10,429 bases of DNA from Domibacillus sp. (lineage in GTDB: Bacteria > Bacillota > Bacilli > Bacillales > Domibacillaceae). Position 1 is the stretch's first letter, and each line of letters starts with the position of its first letter. Under the pieces are notes generated by a model. The model was not told the origin of the DNA and did not search any database. It saw only the letters and a list, made by a program, of their open reading frames with translations. The stretch covers positions 1-10,429 of the forward strand of contig JAPSKG010000059.1 of NCBI GenBank assembly GCA_031177795.1, in the 5' to 3' direction. Below are positions 1 through 6,925 of this stretch, piece by piece. The position numbers and the translations under genes are program-made.

Positions 1-97
1 TAAATAAAACTAATAAATTAACGTTGGCGTTTATTTTGTTCAGTTTTCAAAGGTCAATGTCTCTCATTATGTTGCTGTCATCTCCGACAGCTAATTA
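1..97 (-). other. 5' leader of an rRNA operon running off the left edge
   Basis: Read on the minus strand, this stretch contains CTTTGAAAACTGAAC (plus-strand 38-52), a motif typical of the sequence just upstream of Bacillus 16S rRNA genes. It is followed by AT-rich DNA. Near the predicted transcript start there is a small hairpin with arms GCTGTC and GACAGC (86-91 and 74-79). A good promoter lies directly upstream (98-126). The 16S gene itself would lie beyond position 1, so its identity is inferred from the leader only. The same motif also occurs in Bacillus 16S-23S spacers, but the adjacent promoter favours the 16S leader. Confidence 0.7.
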
Positions 98-126
98 ATC
101 ATATCGCATTCTTTTTTAAAAGTCAA
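98..126 (-). promoter_or_regulatory. Sigma-A promoter of the left rRNA operon
   Basis: On the minus strand: TTGACT (-35, plus 121-126), a 17-base spacer, then TATGAT (-10, plus 98-103). The predicted start is near 91. Just upstream of the -35 box, two copies of AAAAACATT are spaced exactly 10 bases apart (plus 125-143). They place A-tracts on one helix face, as in UP elements that bind the RNA polymerase alpha subunit. This is the architecture expected for a strong stable-RNA promoter. Bacillus rrn operons often have two promoters; I see no convincing second one further upstream. Confidence 0.8.
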
Positions 127-144
127 TGTTTTTTAATGTTTTTC

Positions 145-443
145 ACTGATAAAATTCTTTATTTATTTTAACGTTTGTGAGCAATCCATTAATTAAAGAT
201 GTTTTCATTGCTAACTGACGCGGGTTTTTTAATTTAACATAGAAATTCACTTGGTACAACCCTCTTTTCCAAGAAGGATTTATTTACCATGAAATTCTCG
301 TTTTATCTTTAATTTGTATATGTTGATTACTTTTCTTTAACCCTTCCTTATTTTCCACCCTGGTCATGCTTCAGATTAATGAATAAGCAGGAGCACTGAA
401 TAAATAACCTATTCTATGCTAAATTGGGAAAGAAAAAAATAAA
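145..443. other. Intergenic region between rrn promoter and MATE gene
   Basis: About 300 AT-rich bases lie between the divergent rrn promoter and the transporter gene. No open frame with a ribosome site, no RNA gene and no strong hairpin is apparent. TATGCT (415-420) could be a -10 box for the transporter, but no acceptable -35 lies 16-18 bases upstream, so the transporter promoter is unresolved. Confidence 0.5.
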
Positions 444-460
444 AAGGAGTTAAAAAATTG
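444..460 (+). promoter_or_regulatory. Ribosome site fixing a TTG start
   Basis: AAGGAGT (444-450) lies 7 bases before TTG (458-460). The next in-frame Met is residue 23, inside the first membrane helix, and has no ribosome site. TTG is therefore the supported start. Confidence 0.85.
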
Positions 461-1804
461 CGGCAATTGGATTTCACAAAAGGAAACATTTTTAAACAAC
501 TGTTTTTTTTCTCAGCTCCTATTATGCTGGCAAACTTGCTTCAAGCTTCTTATCAATTTATAGATAGCCTCTGGGTTGGAAATTTGTTAGGAGCAAACGC
601 CCTCGGAGCCGTTACGGTTTCCACAATCGTTATTTTAAGTGTTCTTTCTTTTGTTTTGGGAATAAGCAACGCTGCTTTAACCATTTTATCTCAACAACGA
701 AACAAAAAAAGTGATGCAGGTTTAAAAAGCTATTTAAATGCATTTGTTGTTTTCTTAACTTTTTTCTCTTTACTGTTGGGTATGATTGGCTTTATTTATT
801 CGGAAGCAATAGTCATTTGGCTGGACACCCCTGCCAAAATGATATCGGACTCGGTTTTATATTTGCGCATTCATTTTGCAGGAATTCTTTTTTTGTTTGG
901 CTACAATTTTATAAGCACAGTTTTACAAGCTCTTGGCGACAGCAAAACACCTTTATTATTTGTTTTTGCAGCAGTTTTGCTAAATGTTATTTTAGACCCT
1001 ATTTTTATTTCTATCCTTAATCTTGGTATTGAAGGAGCCGCTTATGCTACAGTTGCTTCACAGGGAATTTCCTTTTTGCTAAGCATTTTTTTCACTATGC
1101 GAAAAGGATCCATTCCTTTTTCAGTTCCAACATTTCCAAAAAAAGAAGAGATTTTTCTTATTTTAAAACTAGGCATCCCTGCAGGCCTGCAAATGATGGT
1201 TATTTACGCTGGCATCACAGCCATTATGACAGTTGTTAATTCATTTGGTGTTTTTGTAGTGGCTGGTTTTGGGGCAGCCCAGCGACTAGACAGTTTAATT
1301 ATAATTCCTGCACTCGCTCTTGGAACAGCCGTAAACAGTATGGCCGGCCAAAACATTGCCGGCCACCGCTGGAACCGCATCCGGCAAATTGCGCTTTATG
1401 GAATTTTTTACAACTTTATTGTAATGACCATTATTGCTGTATTGGTTTTTCTTTTGGCCGAACATGCGGTTAAGTTATTTATCCAAAAAGAAGAAGCTGT
1501 TAAATTTGGTGCAGATTATTTAAAAATCATTGCTTTCTTTTACCCATTCATCGGTCTAAACTTTATTTTAAATGGCATTGTCAGAGCATCAGGTGCCATG
1601 TATCAAGTATTAATTTTAAATATCATTTCTTTTTGGGCTTTACGCTATCCTTTCACTTATTTTAGCTCTATTCTAATAGGAGCAAACGGCATTGCTTTCG
1701 GCATGGGAGTGAGTTTTGTTGTAAGCAGTGTTTTCTCGTTATGTTACTATCGATTTGGCAAATGGAAAAACATTGAGTTATTTTCCGATAAAACTATAAG
1801 TTAA
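458..1804 (+). CDS. MATE-family multidrug/cation efflux transporter
   Basis: A 448-residue inner-membrane protein of the MATE family (two MatE domains, 12 helices). Members export drugs or other organic cations using a Na+ or H+ gradient. The N-terminal stretch with PIMLANLLQ, QFIDSLWVGNLLGANALG and AVTVSTI (residues about 21-58) is the usual first-helix signature. The second MatE half begins near residue 235 with KLGIPAGLQMM and includes GFGAAQRLDS and the AVNSMAGQNIAG segment. Length is normal for the family (about 440-460). It is the first gene after the rrn promoter, points away from it and ends at a strong terminator, so it is monocistronic. Codons are AT-rich. It resembles the Bacillus YpnP-like branch, but I do not assign a symbol. 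The substrate cannot be predicted. Confidence 0.93.
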   Translation: MRQLDFTKGNIFKQLFFFSAPIMLANLLQASYQFIDSLWVGNLLGANALGAVTVSTIVILSVLSFVLGISNAALTILSQQRNKKSDAGLKSYLNAFVVFLTFFSLLLGMIGFIYSEAIVIWLDTPAKMISDSVLYLRIHFAGILFLFGYNFISTVLQALGDSKTPLLFVFAAVLLNVILDPIFISILNLGIEGAAYATVASQGISFLLSIFFTMRKGSIPFSVPTFPKKEEIFLILKLGIPAGLQMMVIYAGITAIMTVVNSFGVFVVAGFGAAQRLDSLIIIPALALGTAVNSMAGQNIAGHRWNRIRQIALYGIFYNFIVMTIIAVLVFLLAEHAVKLFIQKEEAVKFGADYLKIIAFFYPFIGLNFILNGIVRASGAMYQVLILNIISFWALRYPFTYFSSILIGANGIAFGMGVSFVVSSVFSLCYYRFGKWKNIELFSDKTIS

Positions 1805-1856
1805 TACACTTTTCATAATAAAGTTGCATTCAACGGTTTAAGCTCAACTTTCCATT

Positions 1857-1887
1857 AAAAAAGGCAGCTCTATTAGCTGCCTTTTTT
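1857..1887. terminator. Bidirectional intrinsic terminator between convergent genes
   Basis: The arms are GGCAGCT (1863-1869) and AGCTGCC (1875-1881) with a 5-base loop. They are flanked by six A on the left and six T on the right, so a U-tail forms on either strand. It serves the transporter (+) and the DUF2294 gene (-), which converge here. Confidence 0.9.
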
Positions 1888-1907
1888 CAATGTGCTTAAA
1901 GATGCGG

Positions 1908-2252
1908 TCAAGTAATGTTTTTATCAAATACAAACACTGAAATCGCTATATCTTCTTCTACTTTAATGTCTGAGAATAAATGGACAAGCCTTGCCCCTAT
2001 TAATTCCTCTAGTCCTTCAGGAGGCTTTTCCTTGTAAACTTCCTGGATAAGCTTTGTTCGTGCAGCATGAACCATTTCTTTTCCTTCCGGTGTTTTCGCA
2101 ATAAATTTTTCTGTTGGTGTTAAGTTGCCATTTAAAGTTGTAATGGCCATGTTATCCACAAAAACACTTTGAATCCTCTCCGGTCCTTTCCCAAACAACT
2201 CTTTTCGCAGTTTTCGCACAATGTTATTAAATGCATTTATTTTATCAGACAT
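1908..2252 (-). CDS. yrhF: DUF2294 / MpsC-family protein (YrhF-like)
   Basis: A 114-residue soluble protein. Family features are the GKGPERIQSVFVDN segment (residues about 21-34), LNGNLTPTEKFIA near 40-53 and the C-terminal HLFSDI...ISVFVFD. This matches DUF2294, renamed after MpsC of the staphylococcal membrane-potential-generating system; no biochemical activity is established for the family as far as I know. ATG at 2252 is preceded by GAGAGGT (minus; plus 2259-2265) at good spacing. The gene is divergent from the formate dehydrogenase operon, the neighbourhood of B. subtilis yrhF beside yrhE/yrhD. It has no membrane helix, so it would act with a partner or in the cytosol. A link to formate/CO2 metabolism or to an ion-translocating complex is inference from context and the family name. 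Confidence 0.85.
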   Translation of the reverse strand: MSDKINAFNNIVRKLRKELFGKGPERIQSVFVDNMAITTLNGNLTPTEKFIAKTPEGKEMVHAARTKLIQEVYKEKPPEGLEELIGARLVHLFSDIKVEEDIAISVFVFDKNIT

Positions 2253-2310
2253 TTTCTTACCTCTCTCATGATATTTTCAGAACACATTGTTTCTTTTCTT
2301 TAACCATAAT

Positions 2311-2338
2311 ATAATAGTAAAGAAAGATGAATTGATAA
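2311..2338 (-). promoter_or_regulatory. Candidate promoter for the DUF2294 gene
   Basis: On the minus strand: TTATCA (plus 2333-2338), 16 bases, TATTAT (plus 2311-2316). The -10 is good and the -35 weak, and overlapping AT-rich alternatives exist. It lies about 60 bases upstream of the start codon. Confidence 0.35.
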
Positions 2339-2414
2339 TACAAAAATTGTTGTGAGTTTATCTTTTCTTACATATCCATATGGGTTGGTTCTTTAGTATA
2401 CCCTGCTAAAAGCT

Positions 2415-2480
2415 ACTCCACTATAAAGATCTCGTGCCCTTTTACATGCGCGCTGTCTTTGTAGTGGAGTTTTTTTATTT
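2415..2480 (+). promoter_or_regulatory. Terminator-like leader hairpin before formate dehydrogenase (putative attenuator)
   Basis: A 14-bp stem (one G-U pair) joins ACTCCACTATAAAG (2415-2428) to CTTTGTAGTGGAGT (2457-2470) across a 28-base loop. The loop can itself pair CGTGC (2433-2437) with GCGCG (2448-2452). A run of six T follows at once, then ATTT. The T-run is only on the plus strand, and the ribosome site AAGGAGG begins at 2482. No plus-strand gene lies upstream after the 1857-1887 terminator, so a terminator here would act on the fdh leader transcript itself. A clear upstream promoter was not found; TTGTTG (2347-2352) with a poor -10 near 2370 is the best I see. I do not recognise the element as a known riboswitch. 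Confidence 0.65.
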
Positions 2481-2498
2481 TAAGGAGGCCGTCGTTAA

Positions 2499-5429
2499 AT
2501 GATAAACATCATGATTAATGGACAGGCAATAAAAGCAGCGCCTGGCTCCACTGTTCTTGAAGTGATTAATCAAAATCAATTTTCGCATCCGCAGATTTGT
2601 TATGTTCCGGAAGTTGATCCTATTCAAACTTGTGATACATGTATTGTTGAGATAAATGGTGAGCTTGTTCGCTCTTGTTCAACAAAAGTTCATGATGGAA
2701 TGAATGTTGAGCTAGCTTCTACTCGCGCAAAAGAAGCTCAAACAGAAGCAATGGACCGGATTCTCGAAAATCATTTGCTTTATTGCACAGTGTGTGACAA
2801 TAACAATGGAAACTGCAAGCTGCATAACACAGCAGAAATGATGGAAATTGAACATCAAAAGTATCCATATGAACCAAAATGTGATGTAAGTATGGTTGAT
2901 ATGTCCCACCCTTTTTACCGCTATGACCCAAATCAGTGCATCGCTTGCGGCCAATGTGTGGAAGTCTGCCAGAACCTTCAGGTAAATGAAACACTCTCCA
3001 TTGATTGGGAAGCTGAACGTCCACGAGTTATTTGGGATGAAGGTGTTGCGATTAATGAATCTTCTTGTGTAGGATGCGGTCAATGCGTCACTGTTTGTCC
3101 CTGCAATGCATTAATGGAAAAATCCATGCTTGGTGAAGCAGGCTTTATGACCGGCATTAAACAAGATATGCTCGATCCGATGGTGGACTTTATTAAAGAT
3201 GTGGAACCTGGTTACAGCAGTATTTTTGCCATCTCAGAAGTGGAAGCGGCAATGCGTGATACCCGCACGAAAAAAACAAAAACGGTTTGTACTTTCTGCG
3301 GTGTTGGCTGCTCGTTTGAAGTATGGACAAAAGACCGCAAGATTTTAAAAGTCCAGCCAGTTTCAGATGCCCCGGTAAATGCGATTTCCACATGTGTTAA
3401 AGGAAAATTCGGCTGGGATTTCGTTAACAGCGATAAGCGCATTACAAAGCCACTTATTCGCAAAAACGGCACGTTTGTTGAGTCTTCATGGGAAGAAGCG
3501 CTGGATTTAGTGGCAAGCAGACTCGGTTCGATTAAAGAGCAGCATGGGAAAGGGTCAGTTGGCTTTATTTCTTCTTCCAAAATTACAAATGAAGAAAACT
3601 ATGTGATTCAAAAACTGGCACGCCAGGTATTTGAAACAAACAACGTGGATAACTGCTCACGCTACTGCCAGTCACCGGCAACAGACGGCTTATTCCGCAC
3701 GGTAGGAATGGGCGGCGATGCAGGTACAATTAAAGATATCGCAAGCGCAGGCCTTGTTATTATTGTTGGGGCAAACCCGGCAGAAGGCCATCCCGTGCTG
3801 GCAACTCGCGTAAAACGAGCTCACAAGCTTCATGAACAAAAACTGATTGTAGCTGATCTTCGCAGAAATGAAATGGCAGAGCGCTCCGATCTTTTTATCA
3901 GTCCTAAACAAGGGACGGACCAAGTTTGGCTGATGGCTGTAACAAAATACATTATCGACCAAGGCTGGCAAGATCAAAAGTTCATTGATGAAAACGTTAA
4001 CTTCTTTGATGACTATAAAGAAGTTCTTGAGAAATACACACTTGAGTATGCAGAAAAAATAACAGGTATTTCAACAGAAACCCTTATCCAAATCGCAAAA
4101 TTGATTCGGGATGCGGATGGCACTTGTATTCTTTGGGGAATGGGTGTTACGCAAAACACAGGTGGCTCTGATACCTCTGCTGCCATTTCAAACTTGCTTC
4201 TTGCAACAGGAAACTACCGCCGTCCAGGCGCTGGCGCTTATCCGCTTCGCGGACATAACAATGTGCAGGGTGCCTGCGATATGGGAACTCTTCCAGGCTG
4301 GCTTCCTGGCTACCAGCACATTACAGATGACGCTGCACGGGCAAAATTTGAAGAAGCTTACGGTGTGGAAATTGACGCAAAGCCTGGCCTTGATAACATC
4401 CAAATGCTTGCTTCTATTGATAAAGGCGAGATGAAAGCAATGTATCTTGTTGGAGAAGATATGGCTCTTGTAGACTCCAATTCAAATCATGTACACGATG
4501 TTCTTTCCAAACTCGACTTTTTTGTGGTGCAGGATATTTTCTTATCTAGAACGGCTCAATATGCGGACGTTGTTTTGCCAGGCGTTCCTTCCCTTGAGAA
4601 AAATGGAACGTTTACGAATACAGAACGCCGTGTTCAAAGGTTGTATCAAGCACTTCCTGAACTTGGAGAAGCTAAGCAAGACTGGTGGATTATTCAAGAA
4701 GTGGCAAGCCGCCTTGGCCAAAACTGGTCGTACAATCATCCAAGTGAAATTTATGACGAAATGGTAAAGCTAACTCCTCTTTTCGGAGGCGCCAGCTATG
4801 AAGTACTTGAAGGCTGGAACAGCTTTTTGTGGGGCAGCTTTACAGGCGAAAGCACACCTCTTCTTTATGTAGACGGATTTAACTTCCCTGATAAAAAAGC
4901 CCGCTTTGCCCTCTCGGATTGGGTTGAACCAGCAGAGTTTCCGGCAGAATATGACCTTCACATTAATAATGGGAGGATGCTAGAACACTTCCATGAAGGC
5001 AATATGACAAACAAATCAAAAGGCATCCAGTCAAAAGTGCCTGAGATTTTTGTTGAAGTTTCACCTGAACTTGCCAAAGAACGCGGTGTGCAAGACGGCT
5101 CGCTTGTCCGCCTGGTTTCTCCTTTCGGGGCACTGAAGCTTCCGGCGCTTGTGACAGACCGGGTAAAAGAAAATGAGTTGTACCTGCCAATGAACTCGGT
5201 GGATAAAAACTCGGCCATTAATTTCTTAACGGGCCCTGCAGTTGACAAGCGTACTAACACGCCAGCTTATAAACAAACAAAAGTGCGTATGGAAGTTTTG
5301 CGTAAAGAAGGAGGACAAAGTCCGCTTCCTTCGACTAATCCGCGCAATAAAAAACGCCATCCGCAAAACGGCGTGGAAGTAGAACGTAAATGGAACCGTC
5401 CGGGCTACGTACATTTAACAACAAAATAA
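2499..5429 (+). CDS. yrhE: Mo/W-bisMGD formate dehydrogenase catalytic subunit (YrhE/ForC type)
   Basis: A 976-residue enzyme oxidising formate to CO2. N-terminal 2Fe-2S domain with Cys34, 45, 48, 60. NuoG-type His/Cys motif with His92, Cys96, 99, 106. Two 4Fe-4S clusters, Cys147/150/153/157 and Cys190/193/196/200. Mo-domain 4Fe-4S cluster Cys264/267/271/299, followed by Lys301. The active-site segment CSRYCQSPA puts Cys390 where E. coli FdhF has selenocysteine; the next residue is Gln391 instead of His. The C-terminal cofactor-binding domain starts near 818 (YDLHINNGR). Length and order match Bacillus/Staphylococcus YrhE-like proteins of about 980 residues. There is no Tat signal, so it is cytoplasmic. 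AAGGAGG at 2482-2488 supports the ATG. The DUF1641 partner follows after 12 bases. The B. subtilis homologue reduces menaquinone as ForCE. Maturation genes (fdhD, Moco synthesis) are not in this window. Expression may be attenuated by the 2415-2480 hairpin. Confidence 0.95.
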   Translation: MINIMINGQAIKAAPGSTVLEVINQNQFSHPQICYVPEVDPIQTCDTCIVEINGELVRSCSTKVHDGMNVELASTRAKEAQTEAMDRILENHLLYCTVCDNNNGNCKLHNTAEMMEIEHQKYPYEPKCDVSMVDMSHPFYRYDPNQCIACGQCVEVCQNLQVNETLSIDWEAERPRVIWDEGVAINESSCVGCGQCVTVCPCNALMEKSMLGEAGFMTGIKQDMLDPMVDFIKDVEPGYSSIFAISEVEAAMRDTRTKKTKTVCTFCGVGCSFEVWTKDRKILKVQPVSDAPVNAISTCVKGKFGWDFVNSDKRITKPLIRKNGTFVESSWEEALDLVASRLGSIKEQHGKGSVGFISSSKITNEENYVIQKLARQVFETNNVDNCSRYCQSPATDGLFRTVGMGGDAGTIKDIASAGLVIIVGANPAEGHPVLATRVKRAHKLHEQKLIVADLRRNEMAERSDLFISPKQGTDQVWLMAVTKYIIDQGWQDQKFIDENVNFFDDYKEVLEKYTLEYAEKITGISTETLIQIAKLIRDADGTCILWGMGVTQNTGGSDTSAAISNLLLATGNYRRPGAGAYPLRGHNNVQGACDMGTLPGWLPGYQHITDDAARAKFEEAYGVEIDAKPGLDNIQMLASIDKGEMKAMYLVGEDMALVDSNSNHVHDVLSKLDFFVVQDIFLSRTAQYADVVLPGVPSLEKNGTFTNTERRVQRLYQALPELGEAKQDWWIIQEVASRLGQNWSYNHPSEIYDEMVKLTPLFGGASYEVLEGWNSFLWGSFTGESTPLLYVDGFNFPDKKARFALSDWVEPAEFPAEYDLHINNGRMLEHFHEGNMTNKSKGIQSKVPEIFVEVSPELAKERGVQDGSLVRLVSPFGALKLPALVTDRVKENELYLPMNSVDKNSAINFLTGPAVDKRTNTPAYKQTKVRMEVLRKEGGQSPLPSTNPRNKKRHPQNGVEVERKWNRPGYVHLTTK

Positions 5430-5435
5430 GGAGGT
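5427..5435 (+). promoter_or_regulatory. Shine-Dalgarno overlapping the fdh stop codon
   Basis: TAAGGAGGT contains both the TAA stop of the dehydrogenase (5427-5429) and the ribosome site of the next gene, whose ATG is at 5442. The arrangement suggests coupled translation and balanced subunit synthesis. Confidence 0.85.
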
Positions 5436-5441
5436 TGCAAG

Positions 5442-5921
5442 ATGGCAGCACCCATTACATCTATTACAAAAAAACAACAGTCAGCTGAAGAACTGCAGCA
5501 GCAAAAGCTGGACGAACTGCAGACGTTGCTTGCAACTCATGATAAAGCTATTGAAAAGCTGCTCGGCATCGCCGGTGAACTTCATCACTCCGGCATGTTA
5601 GAAGCAGCTGAGTCAATGATGAAAGCAAAAGAGCAAATTGCGCATATTGCTATCGGGCAAGTATCCCGTGAACCAGTCAAAAACCTCATTAACCACGTAA
5701 TGAGTGCCGGGGCCGCAATGACACAAGTTGATCCTGAACTGACAGCAAAGCTGAGCAGCAGTGCAGTAAAAGGGATTGAAGCAGCAAGCAAATACGCTAA
5801 AACCGATCAAAAGATAAGCCTATTTGAACTGGCTAAGTCATTAAAGGACCCTGACATCAACCGGGCAATTGGATTTGGCCTTCACTTTTTAAAAGGAATG
5901 GGCCACGAATTGAAAAAATAA
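5442..5921 (+). CDS. yrhD: DUF1641 protein, formate dehydrogenase partner subunit (YrhD/ForE type)
   Basis: A 159-residue, mostly helical protein with a Gln/Glu-rich N-terminal segment (residues about 11-30, possible coiled coil). The C-terminus has the DUF1641 signature: DPDINRAIGFGLHFLKGMG (residues about 137-154). It has no cysteine clusters and no membrane helix. In B. subtilis, DUF1641 proteins pair with the YrhE/YjgC catalytic subunits and are needed for menaquinone-linked formate oxidation, so here it is inferred to couple the soluble catalytic subunit to the membrane quinone pool. It is the second and last gene of the operon: 12 bases after the dehydrogenase, with its ribosome site inside the upstream stop codon, and directly followed by a terminator. 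Family assignment is firm; the quinone role is by homology. Confidence 0.9.
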   Translation: MAAPITSITKKQQSAEELQQQKLDELQTLLATHDKAIEKLLGIAGELHHSGMLEAAESMMKAKEQIAHIAIGQVSREPVKNLINHVMSAGAAMTQVDPELTAKLSSSAVKGIEAASKYAKTDQKISLFELAKSLKDPDINRAIGFGLHFLKGMGHELKK

Positions 5922-5960
5922 AAAGAAAGGGCTGTTTGTCAAACAGCCCTTTCTTTTTTT
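5921..5960 (+). terminator. Strong intrinsic terminator of the fdh operon
   Basis: A 17-bp perfect stem (5921-5937 with 5941-5957, core GGGCTGTTT/AAACAGCCC) has a 3-base loop and is followed by a T-run to 5960. The stem starts at the last base of the DUF1641 stop codon. The A-rich left flank could allow some minus-strand activity, but no minus-strand gene needs it. Confidence 0.93.
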
Positions 5961-6133
5961 CAGCTTTGCTTTCCGCATTTCCCAAAAAATTCTTTGCCCG
6001 GTCTTTTAATGGTGATAGATAAAATGAAAAATCCTTTCTCAGCTTCGGTTTTATGTACTATTTCATGCATTTATTCAATGTGCTTCAGCAAATAAATAAT
6101 ACAGCATGTACTATCAAAATGACCTTTACCATT
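5961..6133. other. Intergenic stretch, no gene seen
   Basis: AT-rich sequence between the fdh terminator and the next promoter. The only structure noted is a 9-base direct repeat ATGTACTAT at 6053-6061 and 6106-6114, which may be chance. No open frame with a ribosome site was found. Confidence 0.5.
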
Positions 6134-6162
6134 TTGTGATTTGCTTTTTCGCTTGGTATACT
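6134..6162 (+). promoter_or_regulatory. Extended -10 sigma-A promoter for the GXWXG/DUF4334 gene
   Basis: TTGTGA (6134-6139), 17 bases, then TATACT (6157-6162) preceded by TGG, giving the TGn extended -10. The predicted start is near 6169, about 57 bases before the ATG. The leader contains the 8-base palindrome TCTCGAGA (6201-6208) just before the ribosome site AAGGAG (6214-6219). Confidence 0.7.
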
Positions 6163-6225
6163 AAGTTACGGATATGTAAAAGCTCCATTTGTTTTAAACC
6201 TCTCGAGAGAAATAAGGAGTGAACG

Positions 6226-6768
6226 ATGAATAAAAAAGAAAAACCGCAAGCTTTCTTAGAAAAAGAAGTGCTTACGCAAAAAGAAGCTTTTGATTTCTTC
6301 GATCAATTGGAAGCTGTTGATATCCCTTTTATGATCGGAAGCTGGAAAGGGCAAGGTTTAAAAACAAATCACCCAATGGATGGATTGCTTGATTCCGTTA
6401 ATTGGTTTGGCAAAGAGTTTGTGGATGATGAAACGGTTTTTCCTTTATTGTTTCAAAAGCGCACCGGCGATTTATTTAATGTAAATCCTGGACGTATACC
6501 TATGATACCTTTAATATTTTGCTTGCCAAAATGGCTGATAAAAAGTGTTTTTCCTTTTTTATCATTGTTTATTAAAACAAAAAAAGCCAAAGCCAGGCTT
6601 CGCATGCTTGAATATAAAGGAAAAGTAAGCGCAGCGATGATATATGACCAGCACGGAATAATCGACATTTTCCGGAAAATTGATCAGAATACCGTACTTG
6701 GCGTAATGGACATGAAAGGCCCCTTTAATAAGAAAAGCTACTTTTTTATTCTTAAAAGAGTTACATAG
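6226..6768 (+). CDS. GXWXG / DUF4334 domain protein of unknown function
   Basis: A 180-residue protein. GSWKG (residues 38-42) within a segment running to about 77 matches the GXWXG domain. The C-terminal part (about 123-178, from ARLRMLEYKG to YFFILKR) matches DUF4334; the two domains normally occur together. No enzymatic role is established that I know of, and catalytic residues cannot be named. The middle (about 91-116, PMIPLIFCLPKWLIKSVFPF) is hydrophobic. It could be a membrane-contacting hairpin or simply a buried core, since there is no signal peptide. The start is supported by AAGGAG six bases upstream. It has its own promoter and no co-directional partner closer than the amidohydrolase gene 154 bases on, so it is probably monocistronic. 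No clear terminator follows it. Confidence 0.82.
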   Translation: MNKKEKPQAFLEKEVLTQKEAFDFFDQLEAVDIPFMIGSWKGQGLKTNHPMDGLLDSVNWFGKEFVDDETVFPLLFQKRTGDLFNVNPGRIPMIPLIFCLPKWLIKSVFPFLSLFIKTKKAKARLRMLEYKGKVSAAMIYDQHGIIDIFRKIDQNTVLGVMDMKGPFNKKSYFFILKRVT

Positions 6769-6910
6769 CCATACAACCAAAAGTGTAACAACTATACTTA
6801 CTGTCTTTTTATTTCAAATGCGTCTTTTATATTAAAATATGCTAGATTTCTTTTCGGTTAAACCTCTAACCTGACTACCAAAAGAATTCTAACGTTAACT
6901 GTTTTTTATT

Positions 6911-6925
6911 GGAGGAATTTTTATG
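6911..6925 (+). promoter_or_regulatory. Ribosome site of the amidohydrolase gene
   Basis: GGAGG (6911-6915) is followed by 7 bases and ATG (6923). The 6769-6910 spacer is AT-rich; TATATT/TAAAAT around 6829-6839 resemble -10 boxes but lack a good -35, so read-through from the preceding gene cannot be excluded. Confidence 0.75.

Noticed and set aside
20..31. AACG/CGTT mini-palindrome in the rrn leader
   Set aside because: Only four base pairs; not distinguishable from chance.
2415..2480. Known Moco or tungsten cofactor riboswitch
   Set aside because: The structure is a single long hairpin with a 28-base loop and lacks the multi-helix architecture of that class; only a generic attenuator is supported.
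2712..3083. Minus-strand open frames inside the formate dehydrogenase gene (also others at 3193-5414)
   Set aside because: They lie wholly within a gene whose reading frame has recognisable domains throughout, lack ribosome sites and show no family features.
6053..6114. 9-bp direct repeat ATGTACTAT, two copies 53 bp apart
   Set aside because: One short pair in AT-rich DNA with no link to a promoter or gene edge is compatible with chance.
6753..6800. Hairpin AGTTACA / TGTAAC near the end of the GXWXG/DUF4334 gene as a terminator
   Set aside because: The stem is short and AT-rich with no U-run after it.
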